From Thioalkalivibrio sp. (GTDB lineage: Bacteria; Pseudomonadota; Gammaproteobacteria; Ectothiorhodospirales; Ectothiorhodospiraceae), in contig SLNI01000178.1 of NCBI GenBank assembly GCA_007133115.1, positions 1 through 31,276 of the forward strand: a DNA stretch of 31,276 nucleotides. The letters are read 5' to 3'. Below the pieces are notes generated by a model. The model was not told where the DNA came from, did no database searches, and saw only the letters and a list, made by a program, of their open reading frames with translations. Both the position numbers and the translations under genes were made by a program. This document shows, piece after piece, positions 8,806-16,325 of this stretch (its first letter is position 1; each line of letters opens with the position of its first letter).

Positions 8806-9861
8806 TTAACGCGTGTTTGGGGGCTCGTTCCGATAATTCAAGGCCGACCCGAGCAGACGCGCGGTGATGTCGACGATCGGTATCACGCGCTCGTACGACA
8901 TGCGGGTCGGACCGATTACCCCCAGAACCCCGACGATCTCACCATCCACGCTGTACGGGGCCGTGACCACCGAGCAGTGCTCGAACCACTCCAGCCCCGA
9001 CTCACGCCCGATGAAGATCTGTACCCGGTCGGCCCGAATGCACTGATCCAGAATGGCGAGGATCTCGCGCTTTTCGTGGAACGCCTCCAGCAACTGCCGC
9101 AGACGGTGAATGTCCGACAGTTCGTCGTACTCGAGCAGCTGTGTCTCGCCCGCGACCAACATGTCGTCCGGATCGTCGTCGCCGATGGCGCGTTCGCCGA
9201 GATCAATCGCCGCCAGCATCATCGCATCCAGATCGCGGCGCACCGTACGCATCTCGGTGAGCAGCTGCCTGCGCACGATCTGCATGCTCTGCCCGGCAAG
9301 ATGGGCATTCAGGTAGTTGGCCATGTGCTGGAGGTCCGAGGGTTGATAATCCCGCTCCAGTTCCAGGACACGATTCTGGACCTCCTTGCCATCGATCACC
9401 AGAATCGCCAGTACCCGCCGTTCGCTCAAGCGCAGGAACTCGATCTGCGTAAGCGCAACATTCCGGTTCCGCGGCAGGCGCACCATGCCCGCCAGCCGCG
9501 TCACGCTGGACAGCACGCTACCCGCCGCGCCCAGAAGGTCCTGGGTCGTGGCGCCCGGACTGAAACGGGCCTCGATGGCCTCGACCTGCTGGCGGTTCGG
9601 TGCCTGTATCTCGAGCAGGGCGTCGACGAAGAGTCGATACCCCGCGGCCGTGGGCACACGCCCGGCCGAGGTATGCGGAGCATGCACCAGCCCCAGATCT
9701 TCCAGATCGGCCATCACGTTGCGGATGGTCGCAGGGCTTACGTTGAGCCCACTGGTCCGCGCGAGCGTTCGGGAACCGACCGGCTGGCCGTCGCGAATAT
9801 AGCTCTCGATCAGGGTGCGCAAAAGCGTACGGGCCCTCGGATCGAGTTGTATATCCTGCAT
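8806..9861 (-). CDS. hrcA: heat-inducible transcription repressor HrcA
   Basis: HrcA represses chaperone genes by binding CIRCE operators and depends on GroEL for activity. The 351-residue protein has an N-terminal winged helix with VGSRTLA and the signature SPATIRNVMADLEDLG, followed by HTSAGRVPT and a GAF-like regulatory domain. I use the ATG at 9861 because AAGGA lies 8 nt upstream; another ATG at 9870 sits directly on that site and the longer frame to 9933 would run across the promoter and operator described here. A CIRCE-like element lies 14 nt before the start, which implies autoregulation. The divergent neighbour is nadK. Enterics lack hrcA, so its place between grpE and nadK is informative. 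Confidence 0.95.
   Translation of the reverse strand: MQDIQLDPRARTLLRTLIESYIRDGQPVGSRTLARTSGLNVSPATIRNVMADLEDLGLVHAPHTSAGRVPTAAGYRLFVDALLEIQAPNRQQVEAIEARFSPGATTQDLLGAAGSVLSSVTRLAGMVRLPRNRNVALTQIEFLRLSERRVLAILVIDGKEVQNRVLELERDYQPSDLQHMANYLNAHLAGQSMQIVRRQLLTEMRTVRRDLDAMMLAAIDLGERAIGDDDPDDMLVAGETQLLEYDELSDIHRLRQLLEAFHEKREILAILDQCIRADRVQIFIGRESGLEWFEHCSVVTAPYSVDGEIVGVLGVIGPTRMSYERVIPIVDITARLLGSALNYRNEPPNTR
8815..8842 (-). promoter_or_regulatory. possible sigma-32 promoter of grpE inside the hrcA 3' end
   Basis: On the minus strand CTTGAAT (8842-8836), 13 nt, then CCCCAAAC (8822-8815). The -35 box matches the sigma-32 consensus at 6 of 7 positions and the spacing equals that of the dnaK promoter, but the -10 box loses two of its conserved T residues. 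It overlaps the last hrcA codons, so coding constraint could explain part of it. Confidence 0.45.
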
Positions 9862-9875
9862 TCCGTCCATCCTTG

Positions 9876-9902
9876 TCAGCGCTTGAGTAGCCCGAGTGCC
9901 AA
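9876..9902 (-). promoter_or_regulatory. CIRCE-like HrcA operator
   Basis: On the minus strand TTGGCACTC, 9 nt, AAGCGCTGA. Against the CIRCE consensus (TTAGCACTC, N9, GAGTGCTAA) the arms match 8 of 9 and 6 of 9 with the exact 9-nt spacer. It lies between the -10 box and the hrcA ribosome-binding site, where repressor binding would block initiation. Confidence 0.75.
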
Positions 9903-9905
9903 AAC

Positions 9906-9933
9906 AGTCTATGCCAAGCCCGGGGGCAGTCAA
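9906..9933 (-). promoter_or_regulatory. sigma-70-type promoter of hrcA
   Basis: On the minus strand TTGACT (9933-9928), 16 nt, TAGACT (9911-9906). The -35 box matches at 5 of 6 and the -10 box at 4 of 6 positions. The predicted start falls near 9899, inside the first arm of the CIRCE-like element. Confidence 0.6.
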
Positions 9934-10014
9934 GTTCCCCCCCGTCCCGTCCGTCCTTCAAAAACCCCGAATTCCGCCATTGCGCGGACGGATGCGCAAG
10001 CGCCCGGTTTTCCG

Positions 10015-10020
10015 GATAAT
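10015..10020 (+). promoter_or_regulatory. possible -10 box next to the nadK start
   Basis: GATAAT matches TATAAT at 5 of 6 positions and ends 6 nt before the nadK ATG, so transcription from it would begin at about the A of the start codon. No convincing -35 box is present. No ribosome-binding site precedes nadK. Confidence 0.3.
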
Positions 10021-10026
10021 GCCGGG

Positions 10027-10905
10027 ATGCAAAGCAACTTCGGCATCATCGGGCTGGTGGGCAAGACCTCCGATTCGCGCACGGCACCCCTGGTCGCGAC
10101 CTTGCTGGACACGCTGCATCAGCGGGGCACCGGGGTGATCCTCGAGGAAGGCATCGGCGGCTGCGAACACCCCTCCGCTTTCTCGGTCGCGCCCCTTTCG
10201 GATCTGGCGCGCAGCGCCGATCTGATCGTGGTGATCGGGGGGGATGGCACCTTGCTGGCCACAGCGCGGGTCACTGCTGCGCACGACACCCCCATTCTCG
10301 GAATCAACCTGGGACGCCTGGGTTTCCTGGTGGACGTCTCCCCGGACCGCGCGGCCGCAGAACTGTGCGCGGTGTTGGACGGCGCCTACGAGCTTGAGCC
10401 CCGGTCCATGCTTCAGACCACCCTGCTCCGGGACGGTGCACCCATCCACCACGGCCTGGCCGTGAACGATGCCGTGCTGCACGTGCAGAGCGTGGTCCGG
10501 ATCGTCGAGTTCGACACCTTCATCGACGGTCTCGACGTCGGCCGGCTGCGTGCCGATGGATTGATCGTGGCCACACCCACCGGTTCCACGGCCTATGCAC
10601 TGTCGGCGGGCGGGCCGATTCTGACCCCCGACCTCGATGCCATGATGATCGTGCCCATCTGCCCGCACAGCCTGAACCACCGACCCCTCGTGGTGAGCGG
10701 TCGTGCCGTGATCGAGGTCAAACTGAGCAGTGGGAGCCGTTCGCCGGCACAGGTGGCACTGGATGGACAGGAGAACCTGGAATTCGCCCCGGGGGATGTC
10801 CTCAGGGTGGAACGCCGGGATCGAGCGTTGATGCTGGTGCATCCGCGCAATCACCAGTTCCTGCGCATGCTGCGCTCCAAGCTGCGCTGGGGCGAACATC
10901 CCTGA
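10027..10905 (+). CDS. nadK: NAD kinase
   Basis: NadK phosphorylates NAD to NADP. The 292-residue protein equals the E. coli length and has GGDG at 71-74 in VVIGGDGTLL, the NDAVLH segment, and the signature TPTGSTAYALSAGGPI. The start at 10027 (MQSNFGIIGLVG) matches the family N-terminus; a much longer open frame reaching back to 8635 is only the reverse side of hrcA and grpE. No Shine-Dalgarno sequence is seen (GCCGGG precedes the ATG). recN follows after 23 bp, so the two are probably one transcript. The grpE/nadK/recN neighbourhood is conserved in gammaproteobacteria. Confidence 0.95.
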   Translation: MQSNFGIIGLVGKTSDSRTAPLVATLLDTLHQRGTGVILEEGIGGCEHPSAFSVAPLSDLARSADLIVVIGGDGTLLATARVTAAHDTPILGINLGRLGFLVDVSPDRAAAELCAVLDGAYELEPRSMLQTTLLRDGAPIHHGLAVNDAVLHVQSVVRIVEFDTFIDGLDVGRLRADGLIVATPTGSTAYALSAGGPILTPDLDAMMIVPICPHSLNHRPLVVSGRAVIEVKLSSGSRSPAQVALDGQENLEFAPGDVLRVERRDRALMLVHPRNHQFLRMLRSKLRWGEHP

Positions 10906-10928
10906 AGGCGCCCGGAGCACGAACAGGC

Positions 10929-12623
10929 ATGCTGAGGCACATCACGGTCCGGGATTTCGCGATCATCGAACACCTCGAGGTGGAGCTGGGCGCAGGCATG
11001 ATTGCCCTGACCGGCGAAACCGGCGCCGGGAAGTCGATCCTGATCGACGTGGTCGGACTGTTGCTGGGGGATCGCGGCGAGAGCAGTTCCGTTCGGGAAG
11101 GCGCGGTTCAAGCCGATCTCGGCGCCGAATTCGATCTCGCATCGGGCCATCCGGCACTGGAGTGGCTGCGGGAACAGGCGCTTGCCGAGACGGTGGGCGA
11201 CACGCTCGCCGACGTGGGGGAAACCGTCCTGCTTCGACGCGTCATCACCGCACAGGGCAAGAGCCGAGCCTGGATCAACGGACGTCCGGTCACGATCACC
11301 CAGCTCAAGAGCCTCGGCAACTGGCTGGTCGACATTCACGGCCAGCACGCCCACCAGCTGCTGCTGCAACGCTCGGCCCAGCGGGAATTGCTGGACGGCT
11401 TCGTCGACCTCACCCTGTTACGGGAGACCGCGGACGCCCACGACCGAATGCGCGCCGCCGACCAGCGACTGCAGGCGACCCGCGAGCGGATGACGCAGAA
11501 CGGCGATCGTCTCGACCTGCTCCGCTTCCAGAGCGCCGAGATCGCCGAACTCGCACCCCGTAGCGGCGAATACGAGGAACTCACCGCGGAACAGAGCGTC
11601 CTGGCCCATGCAACGGAGGTACTCGCCGCGCTGCAATCGGCGCACGGAGCCATCGATGCGGACACGGGCATCGATACGGGAATGAGCCGGTTGCTGGCTG
11701 AGCTGCACGAAGCCGCCCGCCATGACCGTCGGATCGGCCCAGTGGTGGAATCACTGGAATCCGTCCGTATCCAGCTGCGGGATGCCGGGGATCAGCTGCG
11801 GCGGCTCGCGGATCATGTCGAGAGCAACCCCGAACGCCTCAGCGAGATCGATGCCCGCATCGCCGACCACCTGCGCCTGGCGCGGAAACATCGCGTCGAG
11901 CCGGATGATCTCGCTGCACTCTTGCAGCGGATGGACGGCGAACTCGCGGAACTCGATGCCGGCGACGTCGCGCTCGAGGAGCTGGAGAAGTTGCTCACCA
12001 TGGCGCGTGCGCAATACGCATCGGCCGCCGACGCACTCTCCGCTGCACGCCGCAAGGCGGCGAAAAAGCTCGACAAGGCGGTGACCCAATCGATGCAGGA
12101 ACTGGGCATGACCGGGGGTCGTTTCCGGGTCGACCTGCAGAACCTCGAAGGCGACTCCGGACCCCACGGCCGCGACCGGATCGAGTTTCAGGTCGCAGCC
12201 AACCCCGGGAGCGCGCCCCAACCGTTGGCCCGAGTCGCTTCGGGAGGCGAACTGTCCCGTATCGGTCTGGCATTGCAGGTGCTCGCCAGTGCCGCGCAGA
12301 CAGTGGATACCCTGATCTTCGACGAGGTCGACAGCGGCATCAGTGGTGCCGTGGCGGAGGTGGTGGGACGAAAACTGCGCGGGCTGGGTGAACGCTATCA
12401 GGTTCTCTGCGTCACCCATCTACCGCAGGTCGCGGCCCAGGCCCACCGGCAACTCCAGGTCAGTAAGCGTCATGGCGAGGGATCGGCCCGGACCGAAATC
12501 ACCACCCTGGACACGGAGGGCAGAGTCGAAGCCATTGCCGGCATGCTTGGCGGGCTTCGTATCACCGAGCGCAGCCGGGCCCATGCCCGGGAAATGCTGG
12601 AAACGGCGCCAGAGGTCGGCTAG
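10929..12623 (+). CDS. recN: DNA repair protein RecN
   Basis: RecN is an SMC-like ATPase that acts early in recombinational repair of double-strand breaks. The 564-residue protein (E. coli 553) has Walker A GETGAGKS at 29-36, a central coiled-coil region rich in Arg, Glu, Leu and Ala, the ABC-type signature VASGGELSRIGLALQ, and Walker B TLIFDEVDSG in the last fifth. It follows nadK by 23 bp. In E. coli recN has its own LexA-controlled promoter, but no CTGT-N8-ACAG box is visible in the short gap here, so expression may come from nadK. It is convergent with fur, 21 bp away. Confidence 0.96.
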   Translation: MLRHITVRDFAIIEHLEVELGAGMIALTGETGAGKSILIDVVGLLLGDRGESSSVREGAVQADLGAEFDLASGHPALEWLREQALAETVGDTLADVGETVLLRRVITAQGKSRAWINGRPVTITQLKSLGNWLVDIHGQHAHQLLLQRSAQRELLDGFVDLTLLRETADAHDRMRAADQRLQATRERMTQNGDRLDLLRFQSAEIAELAPRSGEYEELTAEQSVLAHATEVLAALQSAHGAIDADTGIDTGMSRLLAELHEAARHDRRIGPVVESLESVRIQLRDAGDQLRRLADHVESNPERLSEIDARIADHLRLARKHRVEPDDLAALLQRMDGELAELDAGDVALEELEKLLTMARAQYASAADALSAARRKAAKKLDKAVTQSMQELGMTGGRFRVDLQNLEGDSGPHGRDRIEFQVAANPGSAPQPLARVASGGELSRIGLALQVLASAAQTVDTLIFDEVDSGISGAVAEVVGRKLRGLGERYQVLCVTHLPQVAAQAHRQLQVSKRHGEGSARTEITTLDTEGRVEAIAGMLGGLRITERSRAHAREMLETAPEVG

Positions 12624-12644
12624 TGGGCCACGCGGCGTTTTCGT

Positions 12645-13070
12645 TCAGGCCACCCTGTGGGGGCAGCTTTCGTCCATGCAGTCCCCGTAGATCACCAGTG
12701 CGTGATCCTTGATCTGAAAACCATGCTCCCGGGCCATCTCGCGTTGACGTTGTTCGATCGTCTCATCGAAGAACTCCTCGACCCGCCCGCACTCGTTGCA
12801 GACGATGTGGTCGTGGTGTCTTCCGCGTTCGAGCTCGAACACAGCCTGGTTGCCCTCGAAGTGCAGGCGCGAAACCAGTCCAGCCGCTTCGAATTGCGTC
12901 AACACGCGGTACACGGTCGCCAGCCCGATCTCCTCTCCGGAATCAAGCAGTTCACGGTAGATGGCCTCAGCGGTGAGATGCCGCGTCTCCGACCGCTCCA
13001 GGATCTCCAGGATCTTCATACGGGGCAGCGTGACCTTGAGGCCTGCTTTTTTGAGATTCTGGGTTTCCAA
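12645..13070 (-). CDS. fur: ferric uptake regulator Fur (TTG start)
   Basis: Fur is an iron-responsive dimeric repressor. I start it at the TTG at 13070 because AGGAG lies 5 nt upstream and the 141-residue product begins METQNLKKAGLKVTLPR, in register with known Fur proteins; the upstream GTG at 13118 would add 16 unrelated residues. The N-terminal winged helix contains EIGLATVYRVL. Metal-binding residues are present: HHDH at 85-88, CNEC (Cys91, Cys94) and CMDESC (Cys131, Cys136). It is divergent from bamE with a 110-bp gap, the fur-omlA arrangement known from Pseudomonas and Xanthomonas, and convergent with recN. I see no clear Fur box in the gap. Confidence 0.95.
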   Translation of the reverse strand: METQNLKKAGLKVTLPRMKILEILERSETRHLTAEAIYRELLDSGEEIGLATVYRVLTQFEAAGLVSRLHFEGNQAVFELERGRHHDHIVCNECGRVEEFFDETIEQRQREMAREHGFQIKDHALVIYGDCMDESCPHRVA

Positions 13071-13127
13071 GGGAACTCCTTCGCCACGCCAGCGACTGGG
13101 CCCGTAGCTGCTGAACACGGGCGGATT

Positions 13128-13136
13128 GTTGTACCA
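13128..13136 (-). promoter_or_regulatory. possible extended -10 box of fur
   Basis: On the minus strand TGGTACAAC reads as an extended -10 element (TGn followed by TACAAC, 4 of 6 to consensus), giving a leader of about 50 nt before the fur TTG. A TTGGAT hexamer upstream is 20 nt away, too far for a good -35 pairing. Weak prediction. Confidence 0.3.
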
Positions 13137-13180
13137 TCGAGCGCGACGATTGGATCCAAATCCTGGGACGCACCCGCCTG

Positions 13181-13498
13181 ATGTTCAAGATTCTCATTTC
13201 TATTGCGGCGATCGCAAGCTTGCTCACCGCCTGCGGCGGAATCACGTACCGCCTCGACGTGCAGCAAGGCAACGCCATCGCGGACGAACAGGTCCTGCAG
13301 CTGCGCGAGGGCATGACACCGCAGCAGGTCGAGTTCCTTCTTGGAACGCCTCAGGTACGTGGTGCATTCCTGCGCGAGGATCGCTGGGATTACGTCTATT
13401 CCAACCGCCCCAGCCGAGGCGCCACGGAAATGCGCCGGGTATCGGTTTTCTTCGAGGCCGGGCGAGTCTCGCGCATCGATGACAGCGCGGCCCGCTGA
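13181..13498 (+). CDS. bamE: outer membrane assembly lipoprotein BamE (SmpA/OmlA)
   Basis: BamE is a small lipoprotein of the BAM complex that inserts beta-barrel proteins into the outer membrane. The 105-residue product has a signal peptide ending in the lipobox LTAC with Cys18 as lipidation site, then the family core with QGNAIADEQVLQLREGM and GMTPQQVEFLLGTP. It is slightly shorter than E. coli BamE (113). The upstream ribosome-binding site is weak. It is divergent from fur and convergent with rnfH, and belongs to the nadK-recN-bamE-rnfH-ratA-smpB block. Confidence 0.93.
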   Translation: MFKILISIAAIASLLTACGGITYRLDVQQGNAIADEQVLQLREGMTPQQVEFLLGTPQVRGAFLREDRWDYVYSNRPSRGATEMRRVSVFFEAGRVSRIDDSAAR

Positions 13499-13524
13499 GA
13501 AAGCGGCAGCCTCGGCGGGATCGA

Positions 13525-13881
13525 CTACGCTTCGGAATCCGCGCCGCCTGCACCGCCCTTCCGCGTAGGTTTGCCCTCGGCGGCCCGCTTGCGCCGTACT
13601 TCCTTCGGGTCCGCGATCAGGGGGCGATAGATCTCCACACGATCCCGAGCCTTCAACACCGTATCGCCCCGGGTCAGCTTCCCGAAAATGCCGACCTTGG
13701 CGCTCTCCAGATCCAGGTCCGGAAAACGCTCCCGGATTCCCGAGGCCTCGAGCGCGTCCGCGACGGTAGCCCCCGCGGGAAGATCCACGGACAGCAGCAG
13801 CTGCTCATCGGGCAACGCGTACGCCACTTCGACCCGGATCCGGTCCGGGGCCGTTCTCGTGCCTTCAGACACCGACGACAC
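13525..13881 (-). CDS. rnfH: RnfH family ubiquitin-like protein (RatB)
   Basis: A 118-residue member of the RnfH family, with a ubiquitin-like beta-grasp fold and no settled biochemical role. The core VEVAYALPDEQ, GATVADALEASG, KVGIFGK and the signature DRVEIYRPLIADPKEVRRKRA are clear; the tail is charged and glycine-rich. The start is a GTG at 13881, overlapping the ratA end by 17 nt; a second GTG at 13872 would still overlap and is equally possible. The overlap implies translational coupling with ratA. It is the last gene of the symporter-ratA-rnfH operon. Confidence 0.9.
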   Translation of the reverse strand: MSSVSEGTRTAPDRIRVEVAYALPDEQLLLSVDLPAGATVADALEASGIRERFPDLDLESAKVGIFGKLTRGDTVLKARDRVEIYRPLIADPKEVRRKRAAEGKPTRKGGAGGADSEA

Positions 13882-14311
13882 CGTGCTTCGCGCGGGCCCG
13901 ACCCACGAACGCGTCCACCAGGGAATTCGCCAGCTGGTTGAATATCGGACCCAGGGCCAGCGCCACCAGGCGGTTGGAAAACTCGAACTCGAGGTCCAGC
14001 ATCACGCGTGTCTTACCCGCACCCAGATCGATGAACTGCCAGGCGCCGTGCAGCCGCCGAAAGGGTCCGTCGACCAGCTGCATCTCGATGCGATTGGGCG
14101 CTTCCAGACGGTTCAGGGTCGTGAAGGACTTGTGCAACGCGCCTTTCGCCAGTTCAATCCGCGCCTTGATCTCCTGCTCGCCGCGCTCGAGGACGCGCGC
14201 GCGGCGGCAATGTGGCAGAAACTCGGGATACGCCTCGACGTCATTGACCAGTCCGAACATCTGCTCGACCGAGAAGGAAACCACGGCCGAACGCTGGATA
14301 CGGGTGGACAT
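13865..14311 (-). CDS. ratA: RatA, START/COQ10-fold ribosome-associating protein
   Basis: RatA belongs to the START/COQ10 family; in E. coli it was described as a toxin that blocks association of ribosomal subunits, while eukaryotic relatives bind coenzyme Q. The 148-residue product starts MSTRIQRSAVV, has the typical YPEFLPHC segment near residue 30 and the C-terminal helix FNQLANSLVDAFV. Its ATG at 14311 overlaps the stop codon of the upstream symporter gene in TGATG, which is why I choose it over the longer frame from 14386. It overlaps rnfH at its other end. A toxin role here is carried over by homology only. Confidence 0.92.
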   Translation of the reverse strand: MSTRIQRSAVVSFSVEQMFGLVNDVEAYPEFLPHCRRARVLERGEQEIKARIELAKGALHKSFTTLNRLEAPNRIEMQLVDGPFRRLHGAWQFIDLGAGKTRVMLDLEFEFSNRLVALALGPIFNQLANSLVDAFVGRARAKHGVVGV

Positions 14312-15669
14312 CAGATCACGCCGACCGCACGCAGGAACACGACCACGATCGCCGTTGGCGCCAGATAACGCACGAGGAAGAACCACACGCGAAACGCCCG
14401 CATGTTCCGCAAACGAAGTTCATTCATTACTGAACTCTGGCTCATGCGCCAACCGACGAAAATCGCAATCAGGAAACCGCCCAGCGGCAGCAGGATATTC
14501 GCCGTCACATAATCGAGCAGGTCGAGCACACCCTTGTCGAACAGGGTGAAGCCCGACCAGACGTTCAGGGACAGCAGAGCCGCGATGCCCAGCAGCCATG
14601 CGAGCATCGCCACGAGGGTAGTGGCAAACACGCGGCTCAGCCCCAGATTTTCGACGAGGAAGGCGACGGCGGGCTCAATCAGGGAAATTGCGGAGGTCCA
14701 GGCGGCGAATACCAGTAACACGAAGAACAGGGTCCCGAAGAACAGGCCCAAAGGCATCTCGGCGAAAGCCAGCGGCAGGGTCACGAAAATCAGCCCCGGC
14801 CCTTGTCCCGGGGACAGCCCTGCCGCCAGCAGGATCGGGAAAATCGCCAGGCCGGCGAGCAGTGCCACCAGCGTGTCGGATGCCACCACCGCCGCCGAAG
14901 CCCTGGCTATGGAGGCCTCACTGCTGAGATAGCTGCCATACACCATGATGGCACCCATGCCCAGACTCAGGGTGAAGAAAGCCTGGCCCATCGCGAGCAG
15001 GACCGCATTCGCCGAGAGTGCCGAAAAATCCGGCCGCAGCAGGAACGCCAGACCCCCGAGAAAATCGCCGTGGGCCATCGCATACCCGACGAGGATGACC
15101 AGCAGCACCACCAGAGCCGGCATCAGAATGGTCACTGCACGTTCAAGGCCGGAACGGACGCCGCGCGCCACGACCATCGCGGTCATGACCATGAAAATCG
15201 TGTGCCAGGCCAGCAGGGCTTCGGGATTCGCCAGCATCGCCCCAAACATCTCCGAGGAGCCCTCTGCATCGAGCCCGGTGAACCCCCCGCTTCCGGCCTT
15301 GAACACATAGGCCAACGCCCAGCCGGCGATGACGCTGTAGAAGGACAGGATCAGGAAGCCGGCAAGCACCCCAATCCACCCCATCAGACCCCAGCCGCGA
15401 CTGAGACCCTCTGCTCTGGACACGGTAAGCATCGTATTGATGGGGCTCTGACGACCCAGACGTCCGAGCAGTATCTCCGCCATCATGATCGGCAAGCCGA
15501 TCATCAGTATGCAGAGCAGGTACACCAGGACAAACGCGCCACCGCCGTTATCTCCGACGATGTAGGGGAAACGCCACACGTTGCCCAGACCGACCGCCGA
15601 ACCGGTCGCTGCGAGTACGAAAGCTAACCGGGTCGACCATTGACCGTGGATGGACACCGCTGCTGGCAT
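14311..15669 (-). CDS. sodium-dependent neurotransmitter symporter (SNF) family transporter
   Basis: A 452-residue, strongly hydrophobic protein with about eleven to twelve membrane segments and the SNF hallmark in the first helix (GSAVGLGNVWRFPY), which forms part of the sodium and substrate site. Bacterial relatives such as MhsT and TnaT carry amino acids; the substrate here is unknown. I use the ATG at 15669 (MPAAVSIHGQW) because it precedes the first conserved segment; the frame is open further upstream but without a family match. Its stop codon overlaps the ratA start in TGATG, making it the first gene of a coupled operon with ratA and rnfH. In E. coli ratA lies directly beside smpB with no transporter between. 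Confidence 0.92.
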   Translation of the reverse strand: MPAAVSIHGQWSTRLAFVLAATGSAVGLGNVWRFPYIVGDNGGGAFVLVYLLCILMIGLPIMMAEILLGRLGRQSPINTMLTVSRAEGLSRGWGLMGWIGVLAGFLILSFYSVIAGWALAYVFKAGSGGFTGLDAEGSSEMFGAMLANPEALLAWHTIFMVMTAMVVARGVRSGLERAVTILMPALVVLLVILVGYAMAHGDFLGGLAFLLRPDFSALSANAVLLAMGQAFFTLSLGMGAIMVYGSYLSSEASIARASAAVVASDTLVALLAGLAIFPILLAAGLSPGQGPGLIFVTLPLAFAEMPLGLFFGTLFFVLLVFAAWTSAISLIEPAVAFLVENLGLSRVFATTLVAMLAWLLGIAALLSLNVWSGFTLFDKGVLDLLDYVTANILLPLGGFLIAIFVGWRMSQSSVMNELRLRNMRAFRVWFFLVRYLAPTAIVVVFLRAVGVI

Positions 15670-15792
15670 GGCTGTGCTACCCCCTGTTTTTCGCAGGATT
15701 GTGCGGCAAGGTCCCCGGGTGCTCAACTCACCCCACATCCAGCGGATCATCGCGGCCGAGCAAAGCAATGCCGCGAGCGGACGGGCCCACGT

Positions 15793-15801
15793 TGGTATAC
15801 T
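15793..15801 (+). promoter_or_regulatory. extended -10 promoter of smpB
   Basis: TGG followed by TATACT is a full extended -10 element (5 of 6 to TATAAT plus the TGn extension). It ends 8 nt before the smpB ATG, so the predicted transcription start is at or within two bases of the start codon. No -35 box is evident, as is common for extended -10 promoters. Confidence 0.6.
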
Positions 15802-15809
15802 GAACCGTT

Positions 15810-16289
15810 ATGGCCAAGAAAAATGCGAAGAAACCGGACGGGTCGAGCACCATCGCTCTGAACCGCAAGGCCCGGCACGACTTCTTTATTGAGGAACGTC
15901 TGGAGGCCGGAGTCGCCCTCGAGGGCTGGGAGGTGAAATCCCTGCGCGCAGGCAAGGCCCAGTTGAGCGAATCCTACGTGTTGCTGCGCGCCGGAGAGGT
16001 CTGGCTCTTCGGGGCCCACGTGAGCCCACTGACGACCGCCTCCACCCACATTCATCCGGATCCGACGCGCACGCGCAAACTACTGTTGCAGCGCTCCGAG
16101 ATCAACCGGTTGATCGGGGCGGTTGAACGCAAGGGCTATACGCTGGTGCCGCTCGCGCTTTACTGGAAACGCGGTCGGGCCAAGCTGGAAATCGGTCTGG
16201 CCAAGGGCAAGAAGGAATTCGACAAACGCGCGACCGACAAGGACCGCGACTGGCAGCGCGAGCGAGGCCGGATTCTCAAACACGGGTGA
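15810..16289 (+). CDS. smpB: SsrA-binding protein SmpB
   Basis: SmpB brings tmRNA to stalled ribosomes in trans-translation. The 159-residue product has the family start ([20 protein letters not shown]), [15 protein letters not shown], the [10 protein letters not shown] segment, [19 protein letters not shown] and a basic C-terminal tail. The start at 15810 fits all homologues and no alternative lies downstream. No Shine-Dalgarno sequence precedes it (TGAACCGTT), and an extended -10 element sits 8 nt upstream, so the message may be leaderless. It is divergent from the symporter operon. No tmRNA gene is visible beside it. Confidence 0.96.
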   Translation: MAKKNAKKPDGSSTIALNRKARHDFFIEERLEAGVALEGWEVKSLRAGKAQLSESYVLLRAGEVWLFGAHVSPLTTASTHIHPDPTRTRKLLLQRSEINRLIGAVERKGYTLVPLALYWKRGRAKLEIGLAKGKKEFDKRATDKDRDWQRERGRILKHG

Positions 16290-16325
16290 GTGCGTTCGCA
16301 AACCCTGCCGCACCCCGACACCGGC

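Noticed and set aside
8635..10026. A 464-codon N-terminal extension of nadK
   Set aside because: It runs antisense through grpE and hrcA and across the hrcA promoter. The family N-terminus begins at the ATG at 10027.
10902..10928. LexA (SOS) box before recN
   Set aside because: The nearest CTG and ACAG are too far apart for CTGT-N8-ACAG.
13071..13180. Fur box in the fur-bamE intergenic region
   Set aside because: No stretch resembles the GATAATGATAATCATTATC consensus.
15670..15809. Glycine or other riboswitch before the SNF symporter
   Set aside because: The 140-bp leader is short and shows no conserved riboswitch core that I recognise.
16290..16325. tmRNA gene next to smpB
   Set aside because: The gap to dnaQ is only 36 bp and holds no tmRNA-like ends.
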